Shown here: piece after piece, positions 34,504 to 46,082 of the stretch | Layout: every line of letters starts with the position of its first letter | Numbering within the stretch: position 1 is the stretch's first letter | NCBI GenBank assembly: GCA_007922225.1 | Contig: ML679956.1 | Coordinates: 70,548,111-70,612,110, forward strand | Length of the DNA stretch: 64,000 bases | Source of the DNA: Emydura subglobosa | Taxonomy: Eukaryota; Chordata; Testudines; Chelidae | Direction: 5' to 3' | Notes under the pieces: model-generated | Seen by the model: only the letters and a program-made list of their open reading frames with translations | What the model was told of the DNA's origin: nothing | Database searches by the model: none | Program-made: the position numbers and the translations under genes

Positions 34504-35250
34504 TTATATTCCACTCTTGACACTCATGGAATTGGTGGGAATGCATAAAGCAGTGTTGGTTCCCATTTGAGGAGGAAGGCATCTCCTAGGGATCGATGTC
34601 CTGCCCCTGCTCTCAAGCAGAAGTGAATGCTTTTGTGGTTTGTTGTTGTTGCAAACAAATCTATTGTTGGCACTCCCCAACGTTGGAATGTTCCATGTAA
34701 CACTGTCTTTTAGTTCCACATTCATATTACTGACCAAATTTTCTGCTTAGGGCATCCACCATTGTCTTCATACACCCGGAAGGTATGAGGCAGAAATGTT
34801 TATAATATGGGTTATGCACCAATTCCTCGATGCATAGAGAGCCCAACCAGGCCCCACCTTGTCGGTTTATGTAAAACATGCAGGTTATGCTGTCAGTCAG
34901 TACTTGGACTGTCTTGCTCCTTATTTGTGGTAGAAAGTGTGAGCAAGCCCAGTATACCGCCCTTAGCTCGAGTATGTTGATGTGCAGATGGGTTTCTGGT
35001 GGGGACCGTTGTCCTTGGACAGTAAGATTCTGCATATGTGCACCCAAGCCTATTAATAAAACGTCTGTTCTGATTATCACGGATGGTTGGTGCCATTGGA
35101 AAGATATGCCACTGCAGACATTGTTTGGATTTGTCCACTAGTGCAGAGTCCTTGATTTTGGGGGCAGTACCAGTTGTTTGTTTAGGCTGTGCCTGTTTGG
35201 TATGGAGGCTGAGCATAGCCACCGTTGGAGGCAGCGAATGTGTAGTCTGG
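34504..35250 (-). pseudogene. DIRS D RNase H and Dam-like region
   Basis: Frame 34727..35080 encodes RNase H (LIGLGAHMQNLTVQGQRSP, LHINILELRAVYWACSHF, VQVLTDSITCMFYINRQGG, VDALSRKF). Frame 34504..34737 covers the Dam-like part but is strongly changed. The RNase H aspartate in LTDS and the usual DALSR end are visible. Confidence 0.75.
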
Positions 35251-35254
35251 TGTG

Positions 35255-36119
35255 CTACACTATGAACATAGTGGCCGCCATATGCCCAAGTAGTTGAAGG
35301 CAGGTACGAGCTGTGATATACGGACTGTTTGTGACTTTCAAAATGAGATTTGTTAGTGTAAGGAATCTTTGTGTTGGTAGTGATGCTCTTGCATCTATGG
35401 AATCGAGATGCACTCCTATAAATTCCAATTGTTGAGTGGGTGTCATGGTCAATTTCTGTTAATTTATCTGAAGTCCTAGGCTTTGAAAGAGGTCAAAGGT
35501 CCTCTGTGTATTCTGTAGTACCTCTGAGCAGATGGGACAGCTCAAAAGACAGTCATCCACATATTGGAAGATGATTATCCCTTGTCTGTGCAGATGTGCT
35601 GCCACGACCGCAAGTGTCTTGGAGAAGACGCATGGAGCGGTGGAAAGACCGAAGGGCAGTACTTTGTATTGATAATGTTCTTCTCCAACAGTGAACTGAA
35701 AAAAATCGCCCGTGTGATGGGTGTATTGTAATATAAAAATAAGCATCTTGCAGGTCAAGGGCTGAGAACCAATCTCTCCATTCCAGCGATGGAATTACTG
35801 TGGCTGGGGTAACCATCTTGAATTTTTGGACATGAACAAATTTGTTCAGTTTCCTGAGATCCAGTATTGGCCTCCAACATTCACTTTTTTTCTGGGTTAG
35901 AAAGTATTGGGAGTAGAATCTTCTTCCTTTGTATTGAGGTGGGACGTGTTCTATTACCCCTTTTGTAGGAGGTGCTCGTGAGAGGGGTCCCTGAGGAGGG
36001 ATGGGAATGAAGGTCGGGGAGGCGATATGGTTGTAAAAGGGGTAGAGTAGCCCACAGATGATTTCTAGGGCCCATTTGTCCATGGTAATTGATACCCAGG
36101 TATTGTAGAATGGGTGCAA
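35255..36119 (-). pseudogene. DIRS D reverse transcriptase
   Basis: Frame 35553..36119 encodes the fingers (RRFYSQYFLTQKKSECWRPI, LDLRKLNKFVHVQKFKM, WFSALDLQDAYFYITI). Frame 35459..35758 encodes the palm (HYQYKVLPFGLSTAPCVFSK, IIIFQYVDDCLLSCP) with an intact YVDD box, and 35255..35452 the thumb (QQLEFIGVHLDSIDARASL). Only two shifts and one stop separate these parts, so it is one of the better-kept RT genes here. Confidence 0.86.
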
Positions 36120-36189
36120 TCAGTGTCCAAAAAATTGCATGTTGTTGGTAGCTGGAATTGGTGTTGTGGGAAGGTTTCTCATGCTCTCA

Positions 36190-38240
36190 ACCGATGCTTC
36201 AAAATGATTGTTTCATCTGCGATGGTTGAGACAAGGGAGTTTGGGTTTGGTTCAATCTGCGTCTCTCAGATCTATGCTTCTTTCGGTATGTGTCATATGG
36301 TCTTTGTTGTCTGGTGAAGGAGGGTTCTTTGCATTGATATGGTCGGTATTTTTTATGCTTTTGGGCAGGTGCATAGATTCTGAGTGTTCTCAGGGTTGCC
36401 CTCAACTCTTTCATGGAGTGGAGAACTTCGTCTATCTTTTTGAAGAATAACTTCTCCCTGTTGAAAGGCAAGTCCTCCATTTTTAATTGCAAATCCTTTG
36501 GAATGCCTGAGGACTGCAGCCATGATGTGTACCACATGACCACGGCTGTTGCCTTTGTCTGAACTGCTGCATCCACGAAGTCCAAGGCTGCCTGCAAAGA
36601 TGTTCAGGTGACCAACTGGCCCTTGGTCACCAGAGTTTTAAACTGATCGCGTCTGTCTTCTGGTAAGTAGTTGGCTAAGTCATTCAGTTTAGCGTAGTTG
36701 TCGTGGTCATTCTTCGCTAGAAGGGCATTATAGTTGGGCACCCTAAACTGAAGTGTTGCCGAGAAGTATTACTTTGTGCCTGAATACATCAAGCCTCTTA
36801 CAGTCTTTGTCCTGTGGTGTAGACTTATATTATGCTTGTTTGTTTCTTTGGTTGGCGGTGTCTATAACCTATGAGTTTGGAGTGGGGTGAGTAAATAGAA
36901 ACTCCATACCCTTGGTGGAAACATAGTATTTTCTGTCCGCCCTTTTGCAGGTTGTTGGGAGAGCTACTGGAATCTTCTAGATGACTTCAGCAGGTTCCAT
37001 TAAGGCATCTGAAGGAGTTTATGTTGATTTTCTTTTACTTCTTCTAGAGGTATTTCTAGGCTAATTGCCACTCTTTTCAACAGATCTTGGAACTGCCTGA
37101 AGTCGTCCATCATAGTAGTAGGCAATAGCATTATCGCCTCATCAGGCGATGAGGAGGAGTTAAGAGGTGGTGAGGTGTCCTGGTCTATACCTTCATCTGT
37201 GTCCTCTACTGAGTTGTCTTACAACTCAGAGGATTCTGAACCAATTGATGGTGAATGTGATCTTGGTTCGTCTCTATTGGTGTCATGGGATGGCTGAGTT
37301 GTGCCCTATAAGTAGCCCATGGATCTCATGGGGGCCATTGTTGAGGAAATGACATTTCTGGAATCATCCAAGACTGTATGAACCACTCTCTCATCAACTC
37401 CTCCATTTGAGATTTTGATCTGGATGAAGTTGTTGAGTCCTGTCTCCTAGGGGATGAGTGGTGTGGTAAGAAGACACACTCATGTATACTGTCCTCTTGG
37501 TTGCTTGTGAATGGGGTTGCAACTGGTTATAAGTTACACTCCACTATGGTGTGGTCTGGTGATCCGTAGGTACCAAATAGCGGTGAAGGTGGTGCCGACA
37601 GTATAGTGCCATCTGCCACTTCGCACCGTTGATGTACTTCCGTACCATAGAAGTTGATGCGGTTTTATTGACCAGCATAGTAGGTGGTGTCTTTACCTTG
37701 CGTGCTATTTTCCTCTGTGCCAATTTTGTTGGTGCCAAGGGTGGAGGCATTAATGCTGTGTTGGGCTTTGGTGCCGATTTTGGTGGTGTTGACAGTGCCG
37801 TGGCAGAGTCAGAACTGCATCTCAGCTCCATTGATTTTCTTGTTGGCAACGATGTCTTTTAAACGCGGATTGTGCCAGAGGTGCTTGGAGCATTGAAAGT
37901 GCTCACCCCATGAGGCAGTCGACACACAGGGCAGAGATCTGGTTGGAGACCGCTTCTTTTTGGGCACATCTCCTTTTGGCAAGGTCAGGGCTCTTTCACT
38001 CATTTTTGTGGAGGAGTGAGCTTTGTCCTTGTCCCGCTTTCCTTTGGAGCTTGGTTTTGATGCAGGTTTAAGGGATTTCTCCATTAGAATGAGCTTCAGG
38101 CGGAGATCCCTATCACACCAGTCTCTCGCCTTCATGTTAGTGCAGTAAATGCACTTTGCTGAGATGTGCCTTCCCCAAGGCAACTGACATGCAGAGAGTG
38201 GCCATCTGAGATGAGAATTGCCTTTCTGCAGGATCCACAT
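36190..38240 (-). pseudogene. DIRS D gag region
   Basis: Frame 36199..36597 is the C-terminal half (YTSWLQSSGIPKDLQLKMED, EVLHSMKELRATLRTLRIYA). Upstream parts are broken. Frame 37809..38240 is the N-terminal end with GRHISAKCIYCTNMKARDWC and a lysine-rich stretch. A serine, proline and threonine-rich middle (37544..37849) carries a degenerate repeat. Confidence 0.65.
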
Positions 38241-38670
38241 CTCTTGAATCCTGGGGAGCCAGGCATTTTAAGTATTGTCTATTCCTCAGAGTAGACGTGA
38301 TTATCTGCCAAGGAGGAACCGAGGAACTACAGGGAAGAAAAAAATATTTTTTTAACAACTAACTAAAACTTATGGTTTACTCTATCACTAACTTATTCTG
38401 ACTAAACTATATATATAAAGAATTTCTAACTGAAATTTGTTTTTCTGTCAGGGACAGTGCTGCAGAGCTCCATCTCAGGCAGAGGATGGTTGAGAAGAAA
38501 CTGAGGGGTCACACCATGTAAGCAACAGTTGAGGTGCCAACGATGCTGCAAGATACCTGCTGCGCATGCATGGCCTGGAAAGGCACTGCTGCAAAAATCT
38601 CCCATTGATGGTGACAGGACGCACTGATACCTGAAGCAGAGCACCCACAGGGAGAGCACTCAAAGAAGAA

Positions 38671-39261
38671 GCTATCTTCTCCACCAATTCCTCCAGCTGG
38701 ATCCCCCACTATAATTTCAGTCTTTTCTAGACTGAGCCACAGATTGCTTACCGTAGGGACTAGCTGAACTTTTATTAAATACCACAAACCTGATTTCTGT
38801 TTAATAAAGGATCTATTTTGTCTTCTCTCCTCCTGCCCATCTTGACAGGAAGTGAAAGAACAAGCCCAAAACCAAACCCCATTGCTTAATTTTCTCAGCC
38901 ACTCAAAGGCAGTCATCTAAAGGGTACAGCTGAGTTCCATGTAAATTCCCTCAGGACTGTTGTTGTGAAGTTCATCTGTGGCAACCTGCAGTCCCAACAC
39001 AAAAACTCCATCCAGTGCTATTAAATCTATACACTCTCTTTTCTTTGCCAATTTGATTAGAGTTTCTCATCCCCAATTGTTCAAGTGGAACTTCCTTTCT
39101 TCCTTCTTCCTCCCCATTCCAGCCTTAATAGGCTAAAACTAATTTTTCCTTGAACTGCACCCAGAAAGAAGTTGCAAATCAATGCAATCTACAGAATACA
39201 ATTACAATACATTCCCTGTGAGAAGGTGAGATGCTGCATTTTGCACTAGCTGAAGTTTCAA
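38671..39261. other. Spacer between DIRS D and E
   Basis: About 590 bp of intron DNA without recognised gene or repeat. Confidence 0.4.
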
Positions 39262-39700
39262 AGTTTCCAATTCCACCTTCATTGATAGACACAGTAGAGA
39301 ACATGTAGTCAACAGTTCAAAACAGGAACCCGTAAGTCTTGACAATGCTAAGTTTAGAACCCATAGAGGGCACAGTCTCGTATTTCAGGGTATAATTTGA
39401 GTAAGCATTTCAAAAACCTTATGGACCTGTCATTAGAGAAAACAGACCAATTATCCACTTCAGGATAGAATGCTGAAATAGTTGCCATATGTACTTTGAT
39501 CGAACTAGCCACCAAACCTTGGTGTTTCCAGTACAATAAGATATGTTGAACTGAAGGACAGTATGGTGATACTCCATACTAGTGAGACTAGATGGGGAAA
39601 AGTCTCCGTTAGAGAGGTAAGTAGCTCTTGCAGAAGACGTTCTACTATTTAGCAGGATCTCTTGAACCTCTTTCAACCAAGACCGCTCAGTAGGCATGGA
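39262..39700 (-). pseudogene. DIRS E tyrosine recombinase remnant
   Basis: Frames 39354..39536 and 39419..39697 match the N-terminal recombinase part (EVQEILLNSRTSSARATYLS, LVASSIKVHMATISAFYPEV, SIRFLKCLLKLYPE). The catalytic half is absent. Confidence 0.75.
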
Positions 39701-40646
39701 GCAACCAAGCAGTTAAGTGAAGGTACTGTAGGCTCAAGTGGAGTAAGCAACCAGGATCTTGGGAGACTACGTCTAAGTCTAGTGGAAGTGAAATTGGAGG
39801 TTTCATTGACAATGCCAGGAGAGTGGAGAATCAGTGTTGATGGGGCCACTGGGGCTATAAGTATGACTTTGGACTGGTCCTGTCTTATCTTTAGTAATAT
39901 CCTATGAATTACCAGAACTGTTGGAAAAGCATAGAAAAGTCTGCCTGACTCATAGACTATAAGGTCAGACGGGACCATTATGATCATGTAGTCTGACTTC
40001 CTGTGCAATGCAGGCCACAGAACTTCACCCACCCACTCCTGTAATAGACCCATAACCTATGACTGAGTTACTGAAGTCCTCAAATAATGATTTAAAGACT
40101 TTTGTTATGGAAGTTGGGCTGTGACCCCCATAAGGAACAGAACTGCAGACACTCTGTTATACATTGTCACAAATAGGTCTACTTGGGGAAAGTCCCACTG
40201 CTGGAAGATGCATCTGGCCGTATCTGGACAAACAGACCATTTGTGACTCATAAATGATCTGCTCTGGTGGTCTACTAAGTTGTTTTGTACCCCCATCATG
40301 TAATATGTTTCTAGATCTACTGAGTTCTCAATACAGAGCTCCCAGAGTCGAGTTGCCTCTTGACGGAGTGGAGGAGTGTGGGCTCCCCCCATTTATTGAA
40401 GTAGAACATTGCTGCCGTTATGTCTGCGAGGACTAACAGGCAGCTTCCCCTGATCTGTGAAAGAAACACTTGGCATGCTAGTCTGACAACTTTCAGTTCT
40501 TGGATATTAATGTGTAAAGCTAAGACTTCTGAGAACCATAGACTTTGTGTCTGTAGAGAACCAGGTAGTCTCCCCATCCCAGAGCAGACACATCTGTCAC
40601 TAGCATGAGCATCAGTTGTGGGTGGGCAAATGGAATGCCTACACAT
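39700..40646 (-). pseudogene. DIRS E RNase H and Dam-like region, split by CR1
   Basis: Frame 40105..40392 holds the RNase H end (LRQEATRLWELCIENSVDLE, VDHQSRSFM) and the first part of the Dam-like domain (FPQVDLFVTMYNRVSAVLF). Frame 39673..40053 resumes with LFYAFPTVLVIHRILLKIR and VILIAPVAP after the CR1-type insertion. The insertion sits just before the FPP-type motif. Confidence 0.78.
39950..40100 (-). mobile_element. CR1-type 3' end
   Basis: The plus strand reads CATAGACTATAAGGTCAGAC, GGGACCATTATGATCATGTA, GTCTGACTTCCTG, then a tail with CACCCACCCACTCCTG. This is the reverse complement of the CR1-like 3' end common in reptiles (compare 55755..55827 in the other orientation). It interrupts the Dam-like domain of DIRS E. 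Confidence 0.8.
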
Positions 40647-40649
40647 ACA

Positions 40650-41420
40650 TCAGCTGGATTTGTCCACCAATCTAGGGAGGCGAGGACATGGGAGGTCACC
40701 TTCATCACCGAGTCTAGCTGATGGTGTTTTGTCAAGTAGACTCATGCCAGTCAGCCCTGAGGCACAGTCTGATGTATTGAACCACAAGGTACAAGAGGCC
40801 ATAAGTCCCAGACACCTCAAACAGTTTTGTGCTATTGTGACCGGGTGAGCCTTCAAACCTGAAACAACTGATTGAATTGCCTAGAACCTGGAATCTGGAA
40901 GAAAGCCCTTAGCTTGGAATGAGTCCAGTACAGCCCCTACAAACTCTATCCTCTCGATTAGAGAGAGAGGACTTTTCTGCAATGATTAATAGTCCCAGGA
41001 AATTGAGTGTTGATTGGATTGGGGCAACACTGCTCTGTACTTTAGTTTGGACCAGCCCTTGACAAGCCAGTCAACCATGTACAGGTAAACTGCAATTCCC
41101 TATCTTCAGAGGAATGCAGCTATTACCGCCATAACCTCTATAAAGACTCTGGGAGTTGCTGATAAGCCAAAAGGTAGTACAGTGAACTGGTAATGAACTG
41201 CGGGTTTGACTTTTTTCCACATGGAAACAGGCATCCTTTAAATTGAGGGCAACATACCAGTCCCAAGGATCCAGGGAGGGAACAACAGAAGCTAAGGTGA
41301 CGTGAAATGTTATCTTCTCCAAGAATCTGTTGAGTTACGCACTTCTAAGATTGGTCTGAGTTTCCCCATTTTGCCTTTGGGATTAGGAAATAGTGGAATA
41401 AAAGCCCTTCCCCCTCTTAG
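40650..41420 (-). pseudogene. DIRS E reverse transcriptase
   Basis: Pieces include FHVTLASVVPSLDPWDWYVA and LNLKDACFHVEKSQ (41071..41322). At about 41075 the palm box reads YMVDWLVKG in place of YLDDWLIKG. Thumb and RNase H start lie at 40650..40856. The RT start continues to about 41613. Confidence 0.75.
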
Positions 41421-41856
41421 ACCATGTGGAACCTGCTCTATAGCTCCCAACCAAAGGATTACATGAGGACGAAGGGCTCCTCATGAGAAAGGTCCCTAAA
41501 GATGGACAAAGGTGGAGGAAGAGTGGCAGGGAGGGGCAGAAGCAAACTGGAGAGTACATCCCACCTCCATAGTGTTCAAGACCCACTGGTCTGAAGTAAT
41601 TTGGGATAAGCACTGTGGGAGTGGGACAGATGGTTTGTGAAGATGGGGAAGTTTGGGTTTAGATAGACAGAAATTGGTATAGCAACCTTGACCAGCCCCT
41701 CAGAAAAAAGGGTTACTAACTTTTCCGTAACTGCTGCTCTTCAAGATGTGTTGCTCATGTCCATTCCATCTTAGGTGTTTGCATGCTGCGTGCACTGTTG
41801 CTGGAGATTTTTCACTCAGTGATATCCATTAGGCTGGCTCTAGCATCCTCTGACAC

Positions 41857-43473
41857 TCAATTGTCTCTGTCTATCCCTTTTGTTAGTTGCTGATACAATG
41901 AGGGAACCCAGAAGGAGGTGAGAGTATAGACACTCATGCCCACTGGCTGGCATGTAATATTTCTTCTCTGCCCTCTTTGAAGTGGGGGCAGAGAAGATGG
42001 GGTGTGCCACAGGGCTCTGACTGGACCCATTACCGCCTCATTGATGAGTAAGGCCACCTTAGATGGAGCTCCTGCAACCAGAATGTCAATGAGACTGTAG
42101 GATGATTCCTTGAGGTCTTCAATCTCTAGCTCCAGGTTAGCCACTATTAGGGATGTAAAATATCACTTAACTAAACAAACACTTAAATGATAAAAATTAT
42201 ATCATTTAAACATTTAAATGATATAATGTTTTACATCCTTAGGTCCAGTATGCGGTCTGCTTCTCCAGTGAGTGGCACTGACCTGGGGTGCAGGGTGTGG
42301 GGGAGGTCACCGGGCCCCCCCATTAAGCGCACTCTGCGGCGGCTGCACCACCTGGGTGAGGGTGGGGGAGACGTGGGGGTACCCAGGGTGCATGGCTGTG
42401 GCTGCTGCTTCTGCACCATAGAGCTCTCCTCCGGCTGTGCTGGGTAGCAGGAGGTTGCTGTTTGGCCAGCACAACAAAACACACATCAGAGGGGGGTGAG
42501 ATGGTCTCTGCCCTGCCCAGGCGATGCTCCAGCAGCTGGGGCAGGCTTTGTCTGGCAAGGCAGACGCTGGGGATAGGAGGGGACAGGGCCATGACTGCGC
42601 CGGCTAGAGCAGGGAACTGCCTCCGCCCTGGTTTCCTAGTCATACTTTGCCCAACTTCGCCCTGGGTGTGCAGGGCCCATTGCCCCCCAGCCCGCATAAG
42701 TGGACAAAAAGGCACCTCTGTGCAGCGCCATGCCCTGCCCACCCCCCTGAGTCCATCTACCTCCCACTGTGCTCCTGGCCCTGCCTCAGAACCAGTGACA
42801 CCCCCCACCCGACCCCCCAGATCTTTCATGCAGGAGCATTGCAGCCACTGCCTCCCAGCTCACTGAGCCATCCGGGCTCTGCCCTGTGCATGGGTGAGTC
42901 CCAGTCCTCTCATCATCCCTCCCTGCAACACCTGTCCCCACTCAGCCCCCCACATGTACAGCCCCTCATACAGTGAACAGTTGAACAGATAACACAGTTT
43001 GTAAATGGTAAGACTACTACTTACCGGTTAACCGTTTGCTACTTTACATCCCTAGCTGCTATCCACTTCAGGAGCTTTTGATGAGCCTGAAATTCATCTT
43101 GTGGCAGCGAGCTGCATGGGCTCAAGATGGTCTCATCCGGGGAGGAGGAGGAAGAAGCCTGTAATGGAGGCGGGGGTTTCTTCCTCTTCTTCAGCCTCAA
43201 TAACCTCCATAGGGGCCACATCCTGTAGATCGGTACCAGGGTTGGTACCGGATTCGGGGACCAGTGCCAAATGTGGTTGAGTGGGAACCTGCCTCTTGGA
43301 AGCAACCAAGTATGATCAGTGGGAGGGAGGATCCAGTACCAGAAGAAACCCCCAAGGGTATCAGAATGGCTATTACATAGGTCACTGTCCTCCTGTCCAG
43401 GCCCTGGCGGGATGATCCACACCAGGGTCCAGCGACATATAGGATGAGTACCGATGACTCTGAGGCTGCACAT
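41857..43473 (-). pseudogene. DIRS F gag, split by hAT-like element
   Basis: Frame 43039..43473 ends its gag part with DEFQAHQKLLKWIAA; after the hAT-like insertion the frame 41857..42144 continues with NLELEIEDLKESSYSLIDIL and ends with LWHTPSSLPPLQRGQRRNIT. In G the same protein is unbroken as EDFRAHQELLKRVASNLGLE. This comparison fixes the ends of the insertion. Confidence 0.8.
42148..43054. mobile_element. hAT-like non-autonomous DNA transposon with 8-bp target duplication
   Basis: A 907-bp block with terminal inverted repeats TAGGGATGTAAAATA (left) and its complement ending TACTTTACATCCCTA (right). Flanks are GCCACTAT (42140..42147) and GCTGCTAT (43055..43062), an 8-bp duplication with two later changes, as expected for hAT elements. 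The middle is GC-rich, with overlapping frames that show no transposase. Subterminal AT-rich sequence has small palindromes (ATCATTTAAACATTTAAATG). Confidence 0.88.
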
Positions 43474-43649
43474 AGAGCTCCGTGTTGAACTCAGATGAAG
43501 AATCCACTCTAGGCAACCACAGGGGGAGGAATACCTTTCGCTGACTCCGATTGGTGCCAGGGTCTGGTGACCAGTGGTGGCCCCAGAGGTGAAGGGAACC
43601 CCTTAATGATAATGGGAGGGAGTACTATCTACTGGGACAGGGGCAGACC

Positions 43650-44235
43650 TGATGGCTATAGGAGGGTACTGGAAGGAATATATATTAGTCCCAGGCTTAA
43701 CAAATCCTTGTTCCCTGGGTAATTCAGCCAGTTAAGGAGCTTGCCACAGCACTTAAAAGCCTCTGTTTCAAGCAGACAGGGGTAGTTGAAAGGGAGTTGG
43801 GCGAAGGAGCGGAGCAGAGGGGAATAGAGCTGCTACAGAGCTTGGAGTTAATACTGTTCCTGCCACAACACCAAGGTATGGGAGTTAGGGAGAAGTGCGT
43901 CCAGGCGGGGCTGAGGGATGTAGGCCCAAAGGCCTGAAGGAAGACCCAGATGCTCAGACAACTGGATGGAGAGACACAAGTTGAGGAAGGGGGGAAAAAA
44001 CCCTCTTCCCCGATTCCAGGAAGTGGACCGCAAGCAGGAGGGCCACGGACAAGCGACCCTAGGAAGATAGTATCTCTCATGAACTAGGCAGTTTGAGGCT
44101 ACTCCTTGCAGGGTCCCTGGGTCAGGGCCCGGGGTAGAGGGTGGGACCGGGCCCCGCCCCCCCTGCTCCCACCCAGCCATACCACCAGTGTAGCCGAAGA
44201 GAGAGCAAGACCCGCAAGGCTGAATAGACCTCCCT
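43650..44235 (+). mobile_element. LTR-like block inside DIRS F
   Basis: Sequence unlike any part of gag in the other copies separates the gag middle from the 5' end of F. It contains CCCTGGGTAATTCAGCCAGTT and CACTTAAAAGCC, which resemble LTR promoter areas in reptile gypsy elements. No target duplication could be fixed, and the exact ends are uncertain. Confidence 0.4.
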
Positions 44236-44541
44236 CGCCACACTACACTAACATTATTTACTGTATATACACTACACACTAAACTATAATACAGATAAGA
44301 AAACTACTGATAGGTGCCTTGCTGAAGCAAGAGACTTTCTAGCTATCGTCACAGATGGTAAGAAGGAACTGAGAAGGTTCGGGGTTGGCAGCGCTCCTTA
44401 TACCAGTGCATAAGTGCGCAGCAGCATAGGGCACTAGAACCAGTCCGATGGAAACCACTGAGGGAAAAATCTCTGGCAATGGTGCACACAGCGCGCACAC
44501 ACCTAGTGTAGAATGGACATGAGCAAGCACTTGAAGAAGAA

Positions 44542-45620
44542 TGACTGCTTTGTACATCCCAGGTATCATAAAGGGCAAAGCAGCACCAGGGGGAGCCTGT
44601 ACCTATAACCTCGTGACTTCTTTTTTCACAGGTCCTTTCAAGGAAATGGAATGGAATATTGGTGCATCTATTGGGACTGATAGTGATTTCTGACTGGGTA
44701 GACGTGTACAAATCTAAGAACTTTAAGGCAGCTCTACAGTCTTTAAGCTCATGGAGGTTGATATCTGTCTGGTCCAAAAATAGAGAGGAACCCTCTAACA
44801 GCAAGTCCTGGCTAGTATTCTGGACTTCATAGGGGAGACCAGAGAAGACTGCAGCCAGGATGATCTGCGCATAGCAACCATGGAAGCTATGGTTCTAGCT
44901 GCTTAGTGCTGCATCCAGTCCTGCCTGCAGTGACATTCTCACAACCAGACTGCCCTCATTGACCAAGGAAGAGAACTTCTTCCTCACATTCTCCGGAAGC
45001 AGTTCTCTGAACTACTCCATGGAACCCCATAAATTAAAATTGTATCACCCCAACGAGCCTACTATTGACAATAAGGAGCTACAAATCCCCTGTTGAATAA
45101 ACCTTCCTGCCAAATAAGTCCGGCCTCTTAGAGTCTTTTTATTTGGGAATGACAGCCTGGTGCCCTTGCTGCTGTCTCTCAATAGCCATTGTCATGACTA
45201 ATGAGCCTGGTGGTGAGTGAGTATAAAGATACTTAAACCTTGGGAGGGTACACTGTATTTTCTTTCTGCCCTCTTTGAGGTGGGAGGCAATGAAGATGCA
45301 ATAGCACCTTTATAGGTTCTAGTATTGCTTCATTAATTGGCAGAGCCACCCAGGAGATACCCAGATGATAAGATGTCAACCAGGTCATGTGAAGACTCCC
45401 TGACAACTTCCACCTGTATGACTGAATCTGCAGCCATTCTCTTTAATAACTCCTGATAAAGTTTAAAATCAACAAGAAGGGGTGAAGTTGCCCAGACAAA
45501 ACAGCTTTATCCAGATAGGATGAAGAGAAAGCCAAGACTGGAGGCGATAAAATCTCTTCTACCAGCTATTGCTCTGGCTCTAGGATCTCTTCTTGATGCT
45601 CAGTACTGGGCCTGATACCA
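44542..45620 (-). pseudogene. DIRS E gag, C-terminal part
   Basis: Frame 44349..44804 contains SSLFLDQTDINLHELKDCRA and ALKFLDLYTSTQSEITIS, matching gag of B and G (SALFSNQTYAKLHSKKDSRA). Frames further right are broken. It lies on the other side of F from the RT of E, which proves F is nested. Confidence 0.75.
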
Positions 45621-46082
45621 GACTCTGGATCCGGAGCTGCTCAGTGCACAGGCTCTGCCTTTCTAGACAAGGGCACTAAACAGGCATGGGGAGGGGGGAA
45701 GATCTGGAAGCTGGGGGAAACCCTCATGGGTTCCAAAACAGCTAATGATACGGGACCATACCCCAATGGCCTGGCCACATTCCCATTATGGGGGAGCAGT
45801 AGCAGGCTGGAAGAGAGGATCTCTGAGGAGAACAGCAGGTCCTGCTTCAGGCTTGCGAGACATAAGTTCCCTCTTCCAAATCTGACAACAAAGACTCCCC
45901 TTCCTTTGAGCATGGAGGGGCTGATCCAGTTGGTGCAGGAAACTGATGCTGAGAATCTGGTGATGGTCATAGTGTTGCCATCATTGCGGGCTTCCCCTTG
46001 GACAGTACTGAATGGCCACTGTGTGGGAAGCAGGCAACTGAGGTACCAGAGGTGAACTGCTGGTGTTGGATAGGGCAACAGT

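Larger units (their letters stand above)
33289..38670 (-). mobile_element. DIRS-type retrotransposon D
   Basis: A 5.4-kb element in minus sense with both ends. Left end AAAAGAGGGTTACACACCC then TTCTTCGAGATGTGTGTCTC; right end CCTGAAGCAGAGCACCCACA then CACTCAAAGAAGAAG. The end sequence is of the same type as in A. Internal complementary region at 33520..33612. Domains from right to left: gag (36199..38240), RT (35255..36119), RNase H and Dam-like (34504..35250), recombinase (33640..34500). The RT keeps a YVDD box. It serves as the unbroken reference for the A/B junction. Frames are interrupted. Confidence 0.92.
41704..44541 (-). mobile_element. Internally deleted DIRS element F, nested in E
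   Basis: Both DIRS ends are present: left AAAAAAGGGTTACTAACTTT then TTGCTCATGTCCATTCCATC; right ACACCTAGTGTAGAATGGAC then AGCACTTGAAGAAGAA. Between them only gag is left. The left terminal region runs into gag at about 41860, so recombinase, RNase H, RT and the internal complementary region are all gone. It carries two later insertions: a hAT-like element (42148..43054) and an LTR-like block (about 43650..44235). Without them F is about 1.35 kb. Confidence 0.85.

Noticed and set aside
43848..44279. 143-codon minus-strand frame in element F
   Set aside because: Falls in a block unlike gag and LTR-like; no protein family recognised.
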